Source of the DNA: CAZCVI01 sp964502145
Lineage (GTDB): Bacteria > Acidobacteriota > Aminicenantia > UBA2199
NCBI GenBank assembly: GCA_964502145.1
Contig: CAZCVI010000012.1
Location: 48,939 to 112,938, forward strand
Direction: 5' to 3'
Length of the DNA: 64,000 nucleotides
Positions 52,408 through 61,185 of this stretch are shown in pieces. The notes below the pieces were generated by a model. It did not search any database, was not told where the DNA came from, and worked only from the letters and a program-made list of their open reading frames with translations. The position numbers and the translations under genes are program-made. How positions within the stretch are numbered: position 1 is the first letter of the stretch; the number at the start of each line of letters is the position of its first letter.

Positions 52408-52719
52408 TTAAACCTCGAGTCTAAAGTATTTGTTAAGCCCTGATAAATTTAAAATCTCCACCATTTCATCGCTGATATTGATTATCTTATATTGAATTTT
52501 TCGATTTTCCATGGTTCTGAAAAAGGAAAGCAGTAATTGAAGACCGGATGAATCAATTTCTATTACTTGGGCTAGTTCGACAGTTACTGGTTTATCTGTG
52601 CTCAGTTTTTCAAGTTTTTCCAAGAGAGAGACTTTGAGAGCTTCCGCGTTGTCGAAAATAAAATTCCCTTCGCAGATGATTTTATTTTTCGTACCTTTTA
52701 TATTCATTGCCGTTTCCAT
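52408..52719 (-). CDS. STAS-domain anti-anti-sigma-type protein (first type)
   Basis: 103 residues, a full STAS fold: FIFDNAEALKVSLLEKLEKL, VTVELAQVIEIDSSGLQLLL with the Ser that is normally phosphorylated, and VEILNLSGLNKYF. It differs from the two related STAS proteins at 52745 and 53415. It is encoded two bases before cheY; CheY- and CheA-linked STAS proteins of this kind occur in other chemotaxis operons. The start may be Met1 or Met5. Confidence 0.85.
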   Translation of the reverse strand: METAMNIKGTKNKIICEGNFIFDNAEALKVSLLEKLEKLSTDKPVTVELAQVIEIDSSGLQLLLSFFRTMENRKIQYKIINISDEMVEILNLSGLNKYFRLEV

Positions 52720-52744
52720 AATTCTTTCGAGATTGTCTGGCTGT

Positions 52745-53050
52745 TTAGATATTAAACAGCTTATCCAATTTGATTGCCTTGAATAATGCGGTGATTTCCT
52801 TATTTAAGTTAACAATGATGACTTTGCCGCCCTTGGAGGTGAATTTTTTATAGAACAGCAGCAGTTTACCGATACCGGAACTGCCGATGAAATTCACTTC
52901 TCCGAAATCGACCCAGACTTCTTTGGGTTGGGGGTTGGCTTCGGCAATCTGGTTAAAGGTTTTTTTCAAATTTTCTGCACCGGGGATATCTACGCTTCCC
53001 GAAATGAATACAGTTGTTTTGTCATCGTCATTGGCTATCCTTACGTTCAT
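52745..53050 (-). CDS. STAS-domain protein, second type, copy 1
   Basis: 101 residues. GSVDIPGAENLKKTF, EVWVDFGEVNFIGSSGIGKL with the phospho-accepting Ser, and EITALFKAIKLDKLFNI. It is closely similar to the 53415 protein, especially in the last 45 residues, so the two arose by tandem duplication. It is the first gene of the ten-gene chemotaxis operon; its promoter is at 53089-53117. Probable target of the ATPase/phosphatase encoded at 43667. Confidence 0.9.
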   Translation of the reverse strand: MNVRIANDDDKTTVFISGSVDIPGAENLKKTFNQIAEANPQPKEVWVDFGEVNFIGSSGIGKLLLFYKKFTSKGGKVIIVNLNKEITALFKAIKLDKLFNI

Positions 53051-53088
53051 GTTTAATCTCCTTCAAGAAATTTTCGCTGTACAATGCA

Positions 53089-53117
53089 ACTATAGTAAAG
53101 AAACAAAAAAAAATCAA
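53089..53117 (-). promoter_or_regulatory. Promoter of the chemotaxis/STAS operon
   Basis: On the minus strand: TTGATT, 17 bases, TATAGT, ending about 38 bases before the first start codon at 53050. Confidence 0.65.
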
Positions 53118-53304
53118 GGGTCTGTGCATTTTTTTTTCAAAATCATTACCAAGGTTACCAGCGCAGACAGTTTTTGCATTCTTACACTTTTTTTGCATAC
53201 CACAATTCTAATATAAGATTGGGTGAAAGTCAATTAGGAAGCTGAAACGATTATTGCATCGTGGTTCGTTCCAGGCGAATTTTTTTTTGCCAGTGCAAGC
53301 ATGA

Positions 53305-53383
53305 ACCAGACAGGGGATGTAGAAAACCATTTTATGGGTGTGCGCGGCAAGCGCCCCCTGGTCACTGCAACCTGCTGTCTGGT
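53305..53383. other. Structured intergenic region between STAS genes
   Basis: ACCAGACAG at 53305-53313 pairs with CTGTCTGGT at 53375-53383. Inside are further complementary stretches (CACCCAT/ATGGTTTT; GGGGGCGC/GCGCACACCC). The rest of 53118-53414 is AT-rich or plain sequence. It may be the 3' end structure of the 53415 gene or a small structured RNA; I cannot assign it to a known class. Confidence 0.4.
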
Positions 53384-53414
53384 CTGCCTCTCCTATAAGT
53401 GACGTTCACGAGAA

Positions 53415-53714
53415 TCAAATATTAAACAGTTTGTCGAGTTTAATGGCCTTGAAGAGCATGGAGATTTCTTTGTTAAGATTGATAATCGTTATTTTGCCAC
53501 CTTTGGCAGTAAAGTTCTTATAAAACAGCAGCAGTTTGCCAATTCCAGAGCTACCGATAAAACTAACCTCTTTAAAGTCAACAACTACTTCTGAGGAATC
53601 ACCTTCCAATACCTTGGTCAACGACTTTTTCAAATACTCGGCACCGGGGATGTCTACACTACCGGATACTTCCATAATCGTTTTAAGTCCTTCGCTGGTG
53701 AGTTTCACATTCAT
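53415..53714 (-). CDS. STAS-domain protein, second type, copy 2
   Basis: 99 residues: GSVDIPGAEYLKKSL, VVVDFKEVSFIGSSGIGKLL (phospho-Ser site) and EISMLFKAIKLDKLFNI. It is a near duplicate of the 52745 protein. It has its own promoter (TTGCAA-17-TATAGT) and is separated from the operon by 365 bp, so it can be expressed apart. The two could compete for the same anti-sigma-like ATPase. Confidence 0.9.
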   Translation of the reverse strand: MNVKLTSEGLKTIMEVSGSVDIPGAEYLKKSLTKVLEGDSSEVVVDFKEVSFIGSSGIGKLLLFYKNFTAKGGKITIINLNKEISMLFKAIKLDKLFNI

Positions 53715-53760
53715 GTCTATTCTCCTAAAAATTATTTTGAATTTTTTTCTTTAATGTTTA

Positions 53761-53789
53761 ACTATAATAAATTTGGAAAAAATTTGCAA
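53761..53789 (-). promoter_or_regulatory. Promoter of the second STAS copy
   Basis: On the minus strand: TTGCAA, 17 bases, TATAGT; AGGAG stands before the ATG at 53714. Confidence 0.6.
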
Positions 53790-53937
53790 TTATTAATATT
53801 ATTTTTTTTTATTTTTTTTTATTTTTGGGTTTTGTTTTGATAATCAGAGTTTTGAATCTCTCAAAAGAGTGTTGCGCAGTAAGTTTCTTTGTTTGGGTTT
53901 GGGAAAGGGGTGGAATTTTCTGTGGTTGGTGGGATGG

Positions 53938-53976
53938 ATGATGTGGACGATATGGACAATATGGACGATGTGGACG
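53938..53976. repeat. Partial nonamer repeat (GATRTGGAC type, one arm)
   Basis: Four units (GATGTGGAC, GATATGGAC, AATATGGAC, GATGTGGAC) with no opposing arm and no TIR. The rest of 53790-54061 holds poly-T sequence and a TATAAT at 54017-54022 ahead of the SNF2 gene. Confidence 0.7.
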
Positions 53977-54061
53977 GGAAGAAGCAAAACCTCTTCCCCT
54001 AATATGACTTATAGGGTATAATCGCATGTTAGAGAAATGAAAGAAACTGGCAGGGTAAAAA

Positions 54062-57000
54062 ATGGACCACGGATTTAAGAAAAAGTTGATGGGTTTGTAT
54101 GACAATGAAGAGAGTAACAGTCGTTGGGGTAAGAGATTTCCCGAAGCGGAATTAAAACAGATCGTTCGCTATGGGGCGATGGGCGAGATGGGGCAGAATT
54201 ATTATTTGTTTATTTACCGGGATTTCTACCGGGACGCGGGGTATTACGGTTCGATTATTTTCCTGAATAAGAAGGACGAGTTGGATTTCCCGGTGACGGT
54301 GATGGGTGTGGAACTGGATGGTCAGGAACGGATACGAAACGTGTATGTGAAAGCGGCGCTTTTTTTCTTAAAAAACGAGTTCCAAAACACGCTGGGGGTG
54401 CAGGGGAGCGTGAAGATTGTGTTTGATTTGGCGAAAGAGAGGATCAATCCATTCATTGGAGAAAGCTCAGTCTCTGGGGTAGCGGTGGACCTGGAGTCGT
54501 TCGATATGGATGTGGCTGGTCAAGCGATACGGTTTCGGGAAACGAGATTAAAAAAGGTCTCGAAAACGTTTGAAACCTGGGGTTTAAAAGAGTTCTTGCA
54601 AAAAATGGGTGCTATCAACCTGTACGGCCATGAAGGGTATGAAGGGGGGGTGGGGGAACCACTTATAAAAGTGAAGGTAGGGATTAATCTGAAATCGCAA
54701 CTGGTGGATTTAAACGGGGAAAAGCATTATTATTTCCAATGGGTGTTGCTGCCGCTTTTATCGGATGGCCAATGGGGTTCACCGCAGAAAATATCAAAAT
54801 CAGGCTTCGCGAAATACGAATGGGTGAAAGATGAAACGGAGAAAAATCTCTGGCAATCGCTGGAACCTTTTGTGGAACATATGGCGTATATTGATAACCA
54901 GCCGGGAAACGTGGGGTTTAAGATCAATTTGCTGTTTAATCTCTATTTCAAGAAAATCGCGCAGGAAATATTGGACTTTCCTGATGGATTGACTTTTTGC
55001 CAGATGGATAATAATCAAAAGGAGTATAAGGAATTAAGAAAAATTCAATTCAACCATGTGACGCTGCGTTTTGCGCCTTCTTTAGAGGGGAAAAAAGACT
55101 ATGAATTGAGGTTCTTTTTGTCCTTGACTGGGGTGGCTGGCGATGTGTTGGACGTCATGGATCGATTTGAAGTGATTTTGTGCCCGGAAGGCAATACATA
55201 TATTATATGTACGACGCTGGAAGGGGAAACATGGTTCGGAGTACCGGAAGAGTGCCAACGGTTTTATGCGCTCTTTTTCTTCCTGAAGGAGAAGAAAACG
55301 TTTCATACGGGTGATTTTGAAGAAATACTGGCGGCGTTGCAGGAAATTGAATCGGAGTGGGTGTCGATTCAACGGCAACCGTTAAAAAAATATGAACTGA
55401 CACTGCGACCAATTCCGGTGTTGAATATTTATCCGCCGAACTTGATTGACGGGGTTAAAGAACGGCTGGTGGTAAAATTTAATTACGATGAACGTGTCAA
55501 GGGGTTTGTGAAGCAGCACCCGGATAAAATCGTCTGCACGTATTCACGGGACGAGGATTTTGAAAACCATTGTCTGAGTGTGTTGCAAAAGGACGGGCTG
55601 TTGATCCGGCAGATGGGTTTAAACGGGGATACGAAAGCAATCTATCATTATTATGAATTCAGGGACAATGATCCGCTGAAGTGGCTGATTGAGCGGGGGG
55701 GAAAATACCTGGAAAAGGGGTTTCGTATTTTCAGTGTTAAATGGAACCGGTTTCTGGGCAATACAACGGGAGGGATGCATATTAAAATGGAGTCGGGATT
55801 GGATTGGTTGCAATTCACACCGGTGCTACGGGACAAAATATCGGGCAAAGAGTATGAATTGGATATGGAAGGGGTGGATGAACATGATCAGGTGGTCTTT
55901 GATAAAGAGGGCTTTCTGCATTTGGTCACGAAAAAAGAGATTGAAAAACTGGCGAGTCTCTATCGGTATGGACAACGGCAGGGTAATGTCTTCCGGGTGC
56001 CGTCGAAAAACTATATCCTGATCAACAAGCTCTATGATGCGAAGATGGAAGATATGCCGGAGATACGGGAAGTATTAAATACAGAAAAACGCTTGCACCA
56101 TTTTGATAAAATCGCGGATTATGGGCTGTCGGAAGAATTTAATGGGCAATTGCGGGGCTATCAGATGGAGGGGTTCAAATGGCTCTCGTTTTTGCAGGAT
56201 TATGGGTTCTCGGGGTGTTTGGCGGATGATATGGGACTGGGGAAAACAGTACAAACGCTGGCGTTGCTGCAATCTTTAAAAACGAACGGGAAACTGGGAA
56301 CGTCCATGCTGGTGGTTCCGGTTTCGGCGATTCGCAATTGGGAAATGGAGATCGAAAAATTCGCGCCGGGATTAACTTACCACCGCCACATCGGGGTAGA
56401 CCGCGACAAAGATACATCGGCCTGGGGGAATTGGGACCTGATCATCAGCAGTTATGCAACATTACGAAATGATATTGAGATCGCGAAGGCGTTTCCTTTG
56501 GATTATCTGATCCTGGATGAATCCCAGAACATTAAAAATGGGGCCGCGCAAATATCGAAAGCAATGAAATTATTACAAGCCAAAAACCGCCTGGCATTGA
56601 GTGGCACGCCAGTGGAAAATAACAGTCTGGAACTGTGGTCCCTGTTTGATTTTTTGCTGCCGGGTTTTCTGGGCACGTTGCCTTGGTTCGTGAAGGAATT
56701 CGCGCAACCGATTGAAAAAGATCATGATGAAGAGCGAGGGGATTTGTTGCGACGGATGATTTTCCCGTTTATTCTGCGCCGCAAAAAAGAAGATGTGGCG
56801 AAAGAACTACCGGAAAAAATCGAAATTGTTTCAAAACTGCGGATGGAACAGGAACAATTTGATTTATACGAGGAAACGGCAAAATATTTCCGGGGGGAAC
56901 TGGAGAAAGAGATGGCTGAAAAAGGTGTGGGTGGTGCCTCGATTCGTATCTTGGAAGGAATGTTGCGCTTGCGACAAATCTGTTTGTTTCCGCACCTGAT

Positions 57001-57568
57001 GGATGAAAAACACGGGGCGATTCCGTCGGTCAAATTTAATCATCTAAAAGACTTGTTGGAAGATATCCTGGCGGAAGGTCATAAGGTGTTGATCTTCTCA
57101 CAGTTCGTCCAGGTTCTGGAAGTGATCAAGACGCATTGCGATGGGGAGGGAATTTTATATTCTTATATTGATGGTTCGGTGAACTTGTCGACACGGGCGA
57201 AAATGATCGCGAATTTTCAGGACAAGGAGGAGACGCGGGTGTTTCTTTTGAGTCTTAAAGCGGGAGGTGTGGCTTTAAATCTGACGGCAGCGGATTATGT
57301 GATCATTTTTGATCCGTGGTGGAACCCGGCGGTAGAAGCGCAAGCAATTGATCGTTCGCATCGCATTGGACAAACACAAAACGTGATGGTCTACCGGATG
57401 GTGGTGGAAGGCACGATCGAAGAAAAAATGCTGCTATTGCAGGAACGAAAAAAATCACTGATGGACAATCTGATCACAGCGGATGCGAAAAACTTCAAAG
57501 ACCTGAGCCGTGACGATGTGCTGGACTTGTTCAAAATCTCGGCTGCGGATCGATCACACGCTTTCTAA
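54062..57568 (+). CDS. SNF2-family ATPase/helicase
   Basis: 1168 residues. The C-terminal 480 residues hold the SNF2 motor: DDMGLGKTVQTLALLQ (Walker A), LILDESQNIKNG (DESQ box), ALSGTPVENNSLELWSLFDF, HKVLIFSQFVQVLEVI and FDPWWNPAVEAQAIDRSHRI. The N-terminal 680 residues have no zinc-binding SWIM CxCx motif that I can see and are beta/alpha mixed (DFDGQERIR-like repeats are absent); their role is unknown. It is related to bacterial SNF2/RapA-like proteins that remodel protein-DNA complexes. It stands alone on the plus strand. A TATAAT lies 40 bases upstream. Confidence 0.9.
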   Translation: MDHGFKKKLMGLYDNEESNSRWGKRFPEAELKQIVRYGAMGEMGQNYYLFIYRDFYRDAGYYGSIIFLNKKDELDFPVTVMGVELDGQERIRNVYVKAALFFLKNEFQNTLGVQGSVKIVFDLAKERINPFIGESSVSGVAVDLESFDMDVAGQAIRFRETRLKKVSKTFETWGLKEFLQKMGAINLYGHEGYEGGVGEPLIKVKVGINLKSQLVDLNGEKHYYFQWVLLPLLSDGQWGSPQKISKSGFAKYEWVKDETEKNLWQSLEPFVEHMAYIDNQPGNVGFKINLLFNLYFKKIAQEILDFPDGLTFCQMDNNQKEYKELRKIQFNHVTLRFAPSLEGKKDYELRFFLSLTGVAGDVLDVMDRFEVILCPEGNTYIICTTLEGETWFGVPEECQRFYALFFFLKEKKTFHTGDFEEILAALQEIESEWVSIQRQPLKKYELTLRPIPVLNIYPPNLIDGVKERLVVKFNYDERVKGFVKQHPDKIVCTYSRDEDFENHCLSVLQKDGLLIRQMGLNGDTKAIYHYYEFRDNDPLKWLIERGGKYLEKGFRIFSVKWNRFLGNTTGGMHIKMESGLDWLQFTPVLRDKISGKEYELDMEGVDEHDQVVFDKEGFLHLVTKKEIEKLASLYRYGQRQGNVFRVPSKNYILINKLYDAKMEDMPEIREVLNTEKRLHHFDKIADYGLSEEFNGQLRGYQMEGFKWLSFLQDYGFSGCLADDMGLGKTVQTLALLQSLKTNGKLGTSMLVVPVSAIRNWEMEIEKFAPGLTYHRHIGVDRDKDTSAWGNWDLIISSYATLRNDIEIAKAFPLDYLILDESQNIKNGAAQISKAMKLLQAKNRLALSGTPVENNSLELWSLFDFLLPGFLGTLPWFVKEFAQPIEKDHDEERGDLLRRMIFPFILRRKKEDVAKELPEKIEIVSKLRMEQEQFDLYEETAKYFRGELEKEMAEKGVGGASIRILEGMLRLRQICLFPHLMDEKHGAIPSVKFNHLKDLLEDILAEGHKVLIFSQFVQVLEVIKTHCDGEGILYSYIDGSVNLSTRAKMIANFQDKEETRVFLLSLKAGGVALNLTAADYVIIFDPWWNPAVEAQAIDRSHRIGQTQNVMVYRMVVEGTIEEKMLLLQERKKSLMDNLITADAKNFKDLSRDDVLDLFKISAADRSHAF

Positions 57569-57577
57569 TCACTATTA

Positions 57578-57745
57578 TAGCCTGGATTCACCGCCAACTT
57601 AATGGGAAGTATGGGAATTATGGGAAGTATGGGAATTATGGGAATGATGGGATAAACAAAAAAATTCCCATTCCTCCCGTTACTCACGTAACTCCCACTT
57701 GATTTTATGGTAGTCTCAAAGAATTGGCGGTGAATTCTGGTATAG
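57578..57745. repeat. Nonamer inverted-repeat element I (ATGGGAAGT type)
   Basis: The left end is CCTGGATTCACCGCCAACTT and the right end AATTGGCGGTGAATTCTGG. The left arm has ATGGGAAGT/ATGGGAATT alternating; the right arm has CCCATTCCT, CCCGTTACT and CACGTAACT, more eroded. It sits in the gap between convergent SNF2 and permease genes, ten bases past the SNF2 stop. Confidence 0.88.
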
Positions 57746-57765
57746 ATGACTATTATAGATAACTA

Positions 57766-58875
57766 CTAGTCTTTGATTTTGAAGTATTTGATGGCGGGAA
57801 TGGTAAATACAAGGGCAAAAGCCAATAATACGAGTAAATTGGGGAGAATATCAGCAAAACCCTTGTTGAAAAAAATGAGACTGTGAAAAGTATCCATAGC
57901 CCAATAAGAAGGAGAGATCATACCGATGGTTCTAAAGGTCTGGGGCACCACTTCGAGGGGCCACCAACAGCCACCCAAAGCGGAAAATAAATTGGCTAAA
58001 AGCACGGAGATACCAATGATCAAATCCTCTTTTTTTACGATGGAACCAATATAAATACTGAGAGAAGCAATGGCAATAGAAAAAACCAGGATATTTAAGA
58101 GGGCTAAAAAGGTGTTGCCAAGATTGAGGTGAAAGAAGAGTTTCCCGGTGACAATGAGGATGAGTGCTTGTAATAAAGCCATCATGACTCGCCCAAGAAA
58201 TTTCCCACCCCACAACTGGGCAATGGATGTGGAAGAATAGAGAATGCGGGAAAGGGTGCCGCGCTTGCGGTCAATCATCACGCTAACGCCTCCATAAATA
58301 AACACCATCATCACGATGAACTGAACCATTATACCAGGAATAACATGATCGAACCCGGAAGGAATTTTGGTCACAGTATTCTCAGGGAACTGGGATTTGA
58401 CTTGCACGATATCTTTAAATGGCATCTGTTGCTGGAAAAAGGTAGCGGTGTCAGGATGCAAAGCGAGTTGGGTAATTAATTTGGCTATGGCTTGGAATAG
58501 TTTAACTTCTATTTGTGCGGCAGCGTTGATATTGGCTCCTGCAAATTTTTTGAAAAGTAACTCCTGGGCTTTCTGGGCTTCAATCTTACGGGAAAAATCT
58601 TCGGGAATAACCAGTAATCGGGTGTATTGTTCCGGTTCTTTCGTTACTATTTTTAAAACAATGCCGGGGCCATTGAGTTTTTCAGTGAAAAAAGTGCCCC
58701 ACTTGCCGCTGTCTTGATTCAGGACTATTAATTCAGCTTGAGGTTGCTCACCGGTGTACAGATTGCCGAAGATCAGAATAAAAACAAGGGGAAACAACAG
58801 GGTCCAGAAAAAAAAGATTTTATCCCGTACCATCAAGCGGAGATCCATCAATGCAATATGCCAGATTCGTTTCAT
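57766..58875 (-). CDS. ABC-2-type permease, third gene of an exporter operon
   Basis: 369 residues. One N-terminal helix (IFFFWTLLFPLVFILIFGNL), an extracytoplasmic domain (about 45-170) with VLNQDSGKWGTFFTEKLN, then five helices at about 180-360 (QFIVMMVFIYGGVSVMID; LFSALGGCWWPLEVVPQTFR). This is the NatB/YhgE-like ABC-2 fold. It pairs with the next permease (58944) and the ATPase (60200). Confidence 0.88.
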   Translation of the reverse strand: MKRIWHIALMDLRLMVRDKIFFFWTLLFPLVFILIFGNLYTGEQPQAELIVLNQDSGKWGTFFTEKLNGPGIVLKIVTKEPEQYTRLLVIPEDFSRKIEAQKAQELLFKKFAGANINAAAQIEVKLFQAIAKLITQLALHPDTATFFQQQMPFKDIVQVKSQFPENTVTKIPSGFDHVIPGIMVQFIVMMVFIYGGVSVMIDRKRGTLSRILYSSTSIAQLWGGKFLGRVMMALLQALILIVTGKLFFHLNLGNTFLALLNILVFSIAIASLSIYIGSIVKKEDLIIGISVLLANLFSALGGCWWPLEVVPQTFRTIGMISPSYWAMDTFHSLIFFNKGFADILPNLLVLLAFALVFTIPAIKYFKIKD

Positions 58876-58943
58876 TATTCCACCATGTTATTCATTTTCG
58901 GTTCATTTATATACGGTATGTTTTGTTTCATGGGTATCAGGGG

Positions 58944-60203
58944 TCATACTGCGATTCTCTTTTTGAGAAAGTGGGCGGCGGCCATGAAAAGAATCAACCC
59001 GGTGACGAGTAAAATACTGGCGGGAAGGGTGGGAAAAGCACCAGCATTAACTTGCTGCACGCCTTTTATATACCATTGGTTAAGGGTAAAATCAGATACC
59101 CAGCGCATGGCTTGAGGCAATTGATTAACAGGCATCATGCTACCACCAAAAGCGCTGAAAACAAGAATAATAGGACTGGTTAATGCTCCGGCTTGATTCT
59201 TGTTTTTAAAAAAAGCATTCAACAAGGCAAAAAAAGCGGCTATCCAAAAACACGTGATAGCACAAAACACAACCAAGTAACCATAATTTCCCCACGAAAT
59301 GCCAAATAAAAGGGTTCCAAGTAAAATCATCACAAAACATACTATAAGTCCCATGAACCAACCACTGAAGATACGGGCAAGGATCAGTTCGATGGTACGA
59401 ATGGGTGAGAACATGATGCGTTGCAATTTTCCATCTTCACGCTCGGTGAGAATATCCCGCATAAAAATCTCGATAATAAATAATAAGAACATTACTGCCA
59501 TTCCGGGCATAACAAGCTCAAATATATTAAGAACGGATTTTTTCTGCGGCTCTTTCAGTGGCTCTTGCTTGGGTGAGACGGTCAAACTTTTTATCGAAAG
59601 TAATAAAGGACTGAGGTATTGTTTTAAGGTGACGATCTTTTGCTTGCTGTTCTCCAAAATTGGGGTCATCTGGGTAATCGAGATATTCTCAAAGGAAAGA
59701 TCGGTCAAAGAACGAACCAACTTGAGTTCTGGTTCAAAAATCTGGACGATACCGGAAATAACAATGCCAAAAGTAACCATAAACTCTTCGACTACCTGCG
59801 GCAAAAATTGTTCCACGGGATTTTTAATGACTAACAGTTCTGTTTGTTCCGCATTCAGTAAGCGCTTGGAAAAATCTTCGGGAATAATCACCAGGGCGGA
59901 GGCTTTGCCTCTTTTAATAAGTTTATGGCCCTCTTTTTCATCCACCACGGTGACTTGGAACATCTCTTTTAATTGCTGGGCATCAAACGCGCCCAATAAA
60001 AATTTAGAGGCCATGTTTTTATCTTTATCCACTACGAGAACTTTTATTTTGGGTAATTGTTGTTGGCTGCTATCGCTGGGTGCGAAGATCATACCGACGA
60101 GACCGGTCATCATCACTGGGATCAACAAGAGGACAAGGATAGACATGGGCGATTTAAGGCGGCGTTTCACATCGTTTTTAAAGATTAATAATAGGCGTCT
60201 CAA
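58944..60203 (-). CDS. ABC-2-type permease, second gene of the exporter operon
   Basis: 419 residues. An N-terminal helix (MSILVLLLIPVMMTGLVGMI) and an extracytoplasmic domain of about 180 residues with VVDKDKNMASKFLLGAFDAQ are followed by six helices (VMPGMAVMFLLFIIEIFM; FGGSMMPVNQLPQAMRWVSD). It resembles NatB. Its start overlaps the ATPase gene stop by four bases, so the two are coupled. It is a paralogue in layout of the 57766 gene, forming a heterodimeric permease. Confidence 0.88.
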   Translation of the reverse strand: MRRLLLIFKNDVKRRLKSPMSILVLLLIPVMMTGLVGMIFAPSDSSQQQLPKIKVLVVDKDKNMASKFLLGAFDAQQLKEMFQVTVVDEKEGHKLIKRGKASALVIIPEDFSKRLLNAEQTELLVIKNPVEQFLPQVVEEFMVTFGIVISGIVQIFEPELKLVRSLTDLSFENISITQMTPILENSKQKIVTLKQYLSPLLLSIKSLTVSPKQEPLKEPQKKSVLNIFELVMPGMAVMFLLFIIEIFMRDILTEREDGKLQRIMFSPIRTIELILARIFSGWFMGLIVCFVMILLGTLLFGISWGNYGYLVVFCAITCFWIAAFFALLNAFFKNKNQAGALTSPIILVFSAFGGSMMPVNQLPQAMRWVSDFTLNQWYIKGVQQVNAGAFPTLPASILLVTGLILFMAAAHFLKKRIAV

Positions 60204-61135
60204 TCTCGTAAACTCCTGCCTGTTAATTTAAGAAAAACAGCTTCAAGGTTGGGGGACTTGATTTTTAAATCGGAGGGTGTGATATTATGTTTAAAGAGTA
60301 ATTCCATCATAGCGGGTATTTTATCGGTATTTTCAAAGGCCAGGTTAACCCGGTTATCCGACACGCTCATGATCTCGATATAATCGGTGGTTTTAAGAAT
60401 ATCGGCAATGGTAGTGGCGGAAAATTGGCCCTCGATGTCTACGAGTTCTTTCTCGCCGACGATCTTGATCAATTCCTCCATGGTACCTTGGGCTAAAATA
60501 TTTCCTTTGTCCATGATGGCAATTCGGGAACACGTTTCTTCGACCTCGGCCAACTGATGGGTAGTAAAGATGACGGATGTCCCCTGGGAACGTAGATTTT
60601 TAATGATTTCCAGGATACTGACCTTGGCTTGTACATCAATGCCCACGGTGGGTTCATCCAGGAGGAGTAATTGTGGGTTATGAATCAAACCGATGGCTAC
60701 ATTCAGTCTGCGTTTCATACCGCCGGAGAAATTTTTGATCGGTTCTTTGGCGCGACTGCTCAATTCTACAAGTTCCAGAAGTTCACTGGCTCTTTGTTTT
60801 AATTGGGAACGGGGGATATCGTAGAGACCACCCCAGAACAAAAGGTTATCCATGGCATTGAGGTCCTCGTAAAAGGCCATATCTTGGGGAACAATGCCGA
60901 TATCGTTTTTTAGTTCGCGGTGGGTAAAGAGGTCCTGGCCTTTAAAAGTCACGGTGCCGGTGAAATCTTTGACTGTGCCCGATAGGATGGCAATAAGGGT
61001 GGTTTTCCCAGCACCATTAGGGCCGAGCAGGCCCAATACCTCGCCTTTTTCAAGGCTCAGACTGAAATGATTCAACGCGACAATATCCCCGTATGATTTG
61101 TTGATCTTTTTTATCTCTAAAATCGTATTTTCCAT
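60200..61135 (-). CDS. ABC transporter ATPase (NatA/drug-export type)
   Basis: 311 residues. Walker A LLGPNGAGKTTLIAIL, Q-loop VPQDMAFYEDLNA, signature FSGGMKRRLNVAIG, Walker B LLLLDEPTVGID, and H-loop FTTHQLAEVEETCSRI. The C-terminal 80 residues match the regulatory tail of NatA-type ATPases. The start at 61135 is chosen because a TATAAT ends only six bases upstream, so the message would be leaderless and the longer frame (61216) is upstream of its promoter. It supplies energy to the two downstream permeases. Confidence 0.9.
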   Translation of the reverse strand: MENTILEIKKINKSYGDIVALNHFSLSLEKGEVLGLLGPNGAGKTTLIAILSGTVKDFTGTVTFKGQDLFTHRELKNDIGIVPQDMAFYEDLNAMDNLLFWGGLYDIPRSQLKQRASELLELVELSSRAKEPIKNFSGGMKRRLNVAIGLIHNPQLLLLDEPTVGIDVQAKVSILEIIKNLRSQGTSVIFTTHQLAEVEETCSRIAIMDKGNILAQGTMEELIKIVGEKELVDIEGQFSATTIADILKTTDYIEIMSVSDNRVNLAFENTDKIPAMMELLFKHNITPSDLKIKSPNLEAVFLKLTGRSLRD

Positions 61136-61141
61136 GGCAGC

Positions 61142-61147
61142 ATTATA
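61142..61147 (-). promoter_or_regulatory. -10 box giving a probable leaderless ABC transcript
   Basis: TATAAT on the minus strand, with its last base six bases from the ATG at 61135. No ribosome site fits between. The preceding T-tract and TGTG motif resemble the region before the -10 of the ChaN-PDZ gene. Confidence 0.5.
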
Positions 61148-61185
61148 ACACAAAAGAAAAAAAGAAAACAGCTCATTAATAATAA

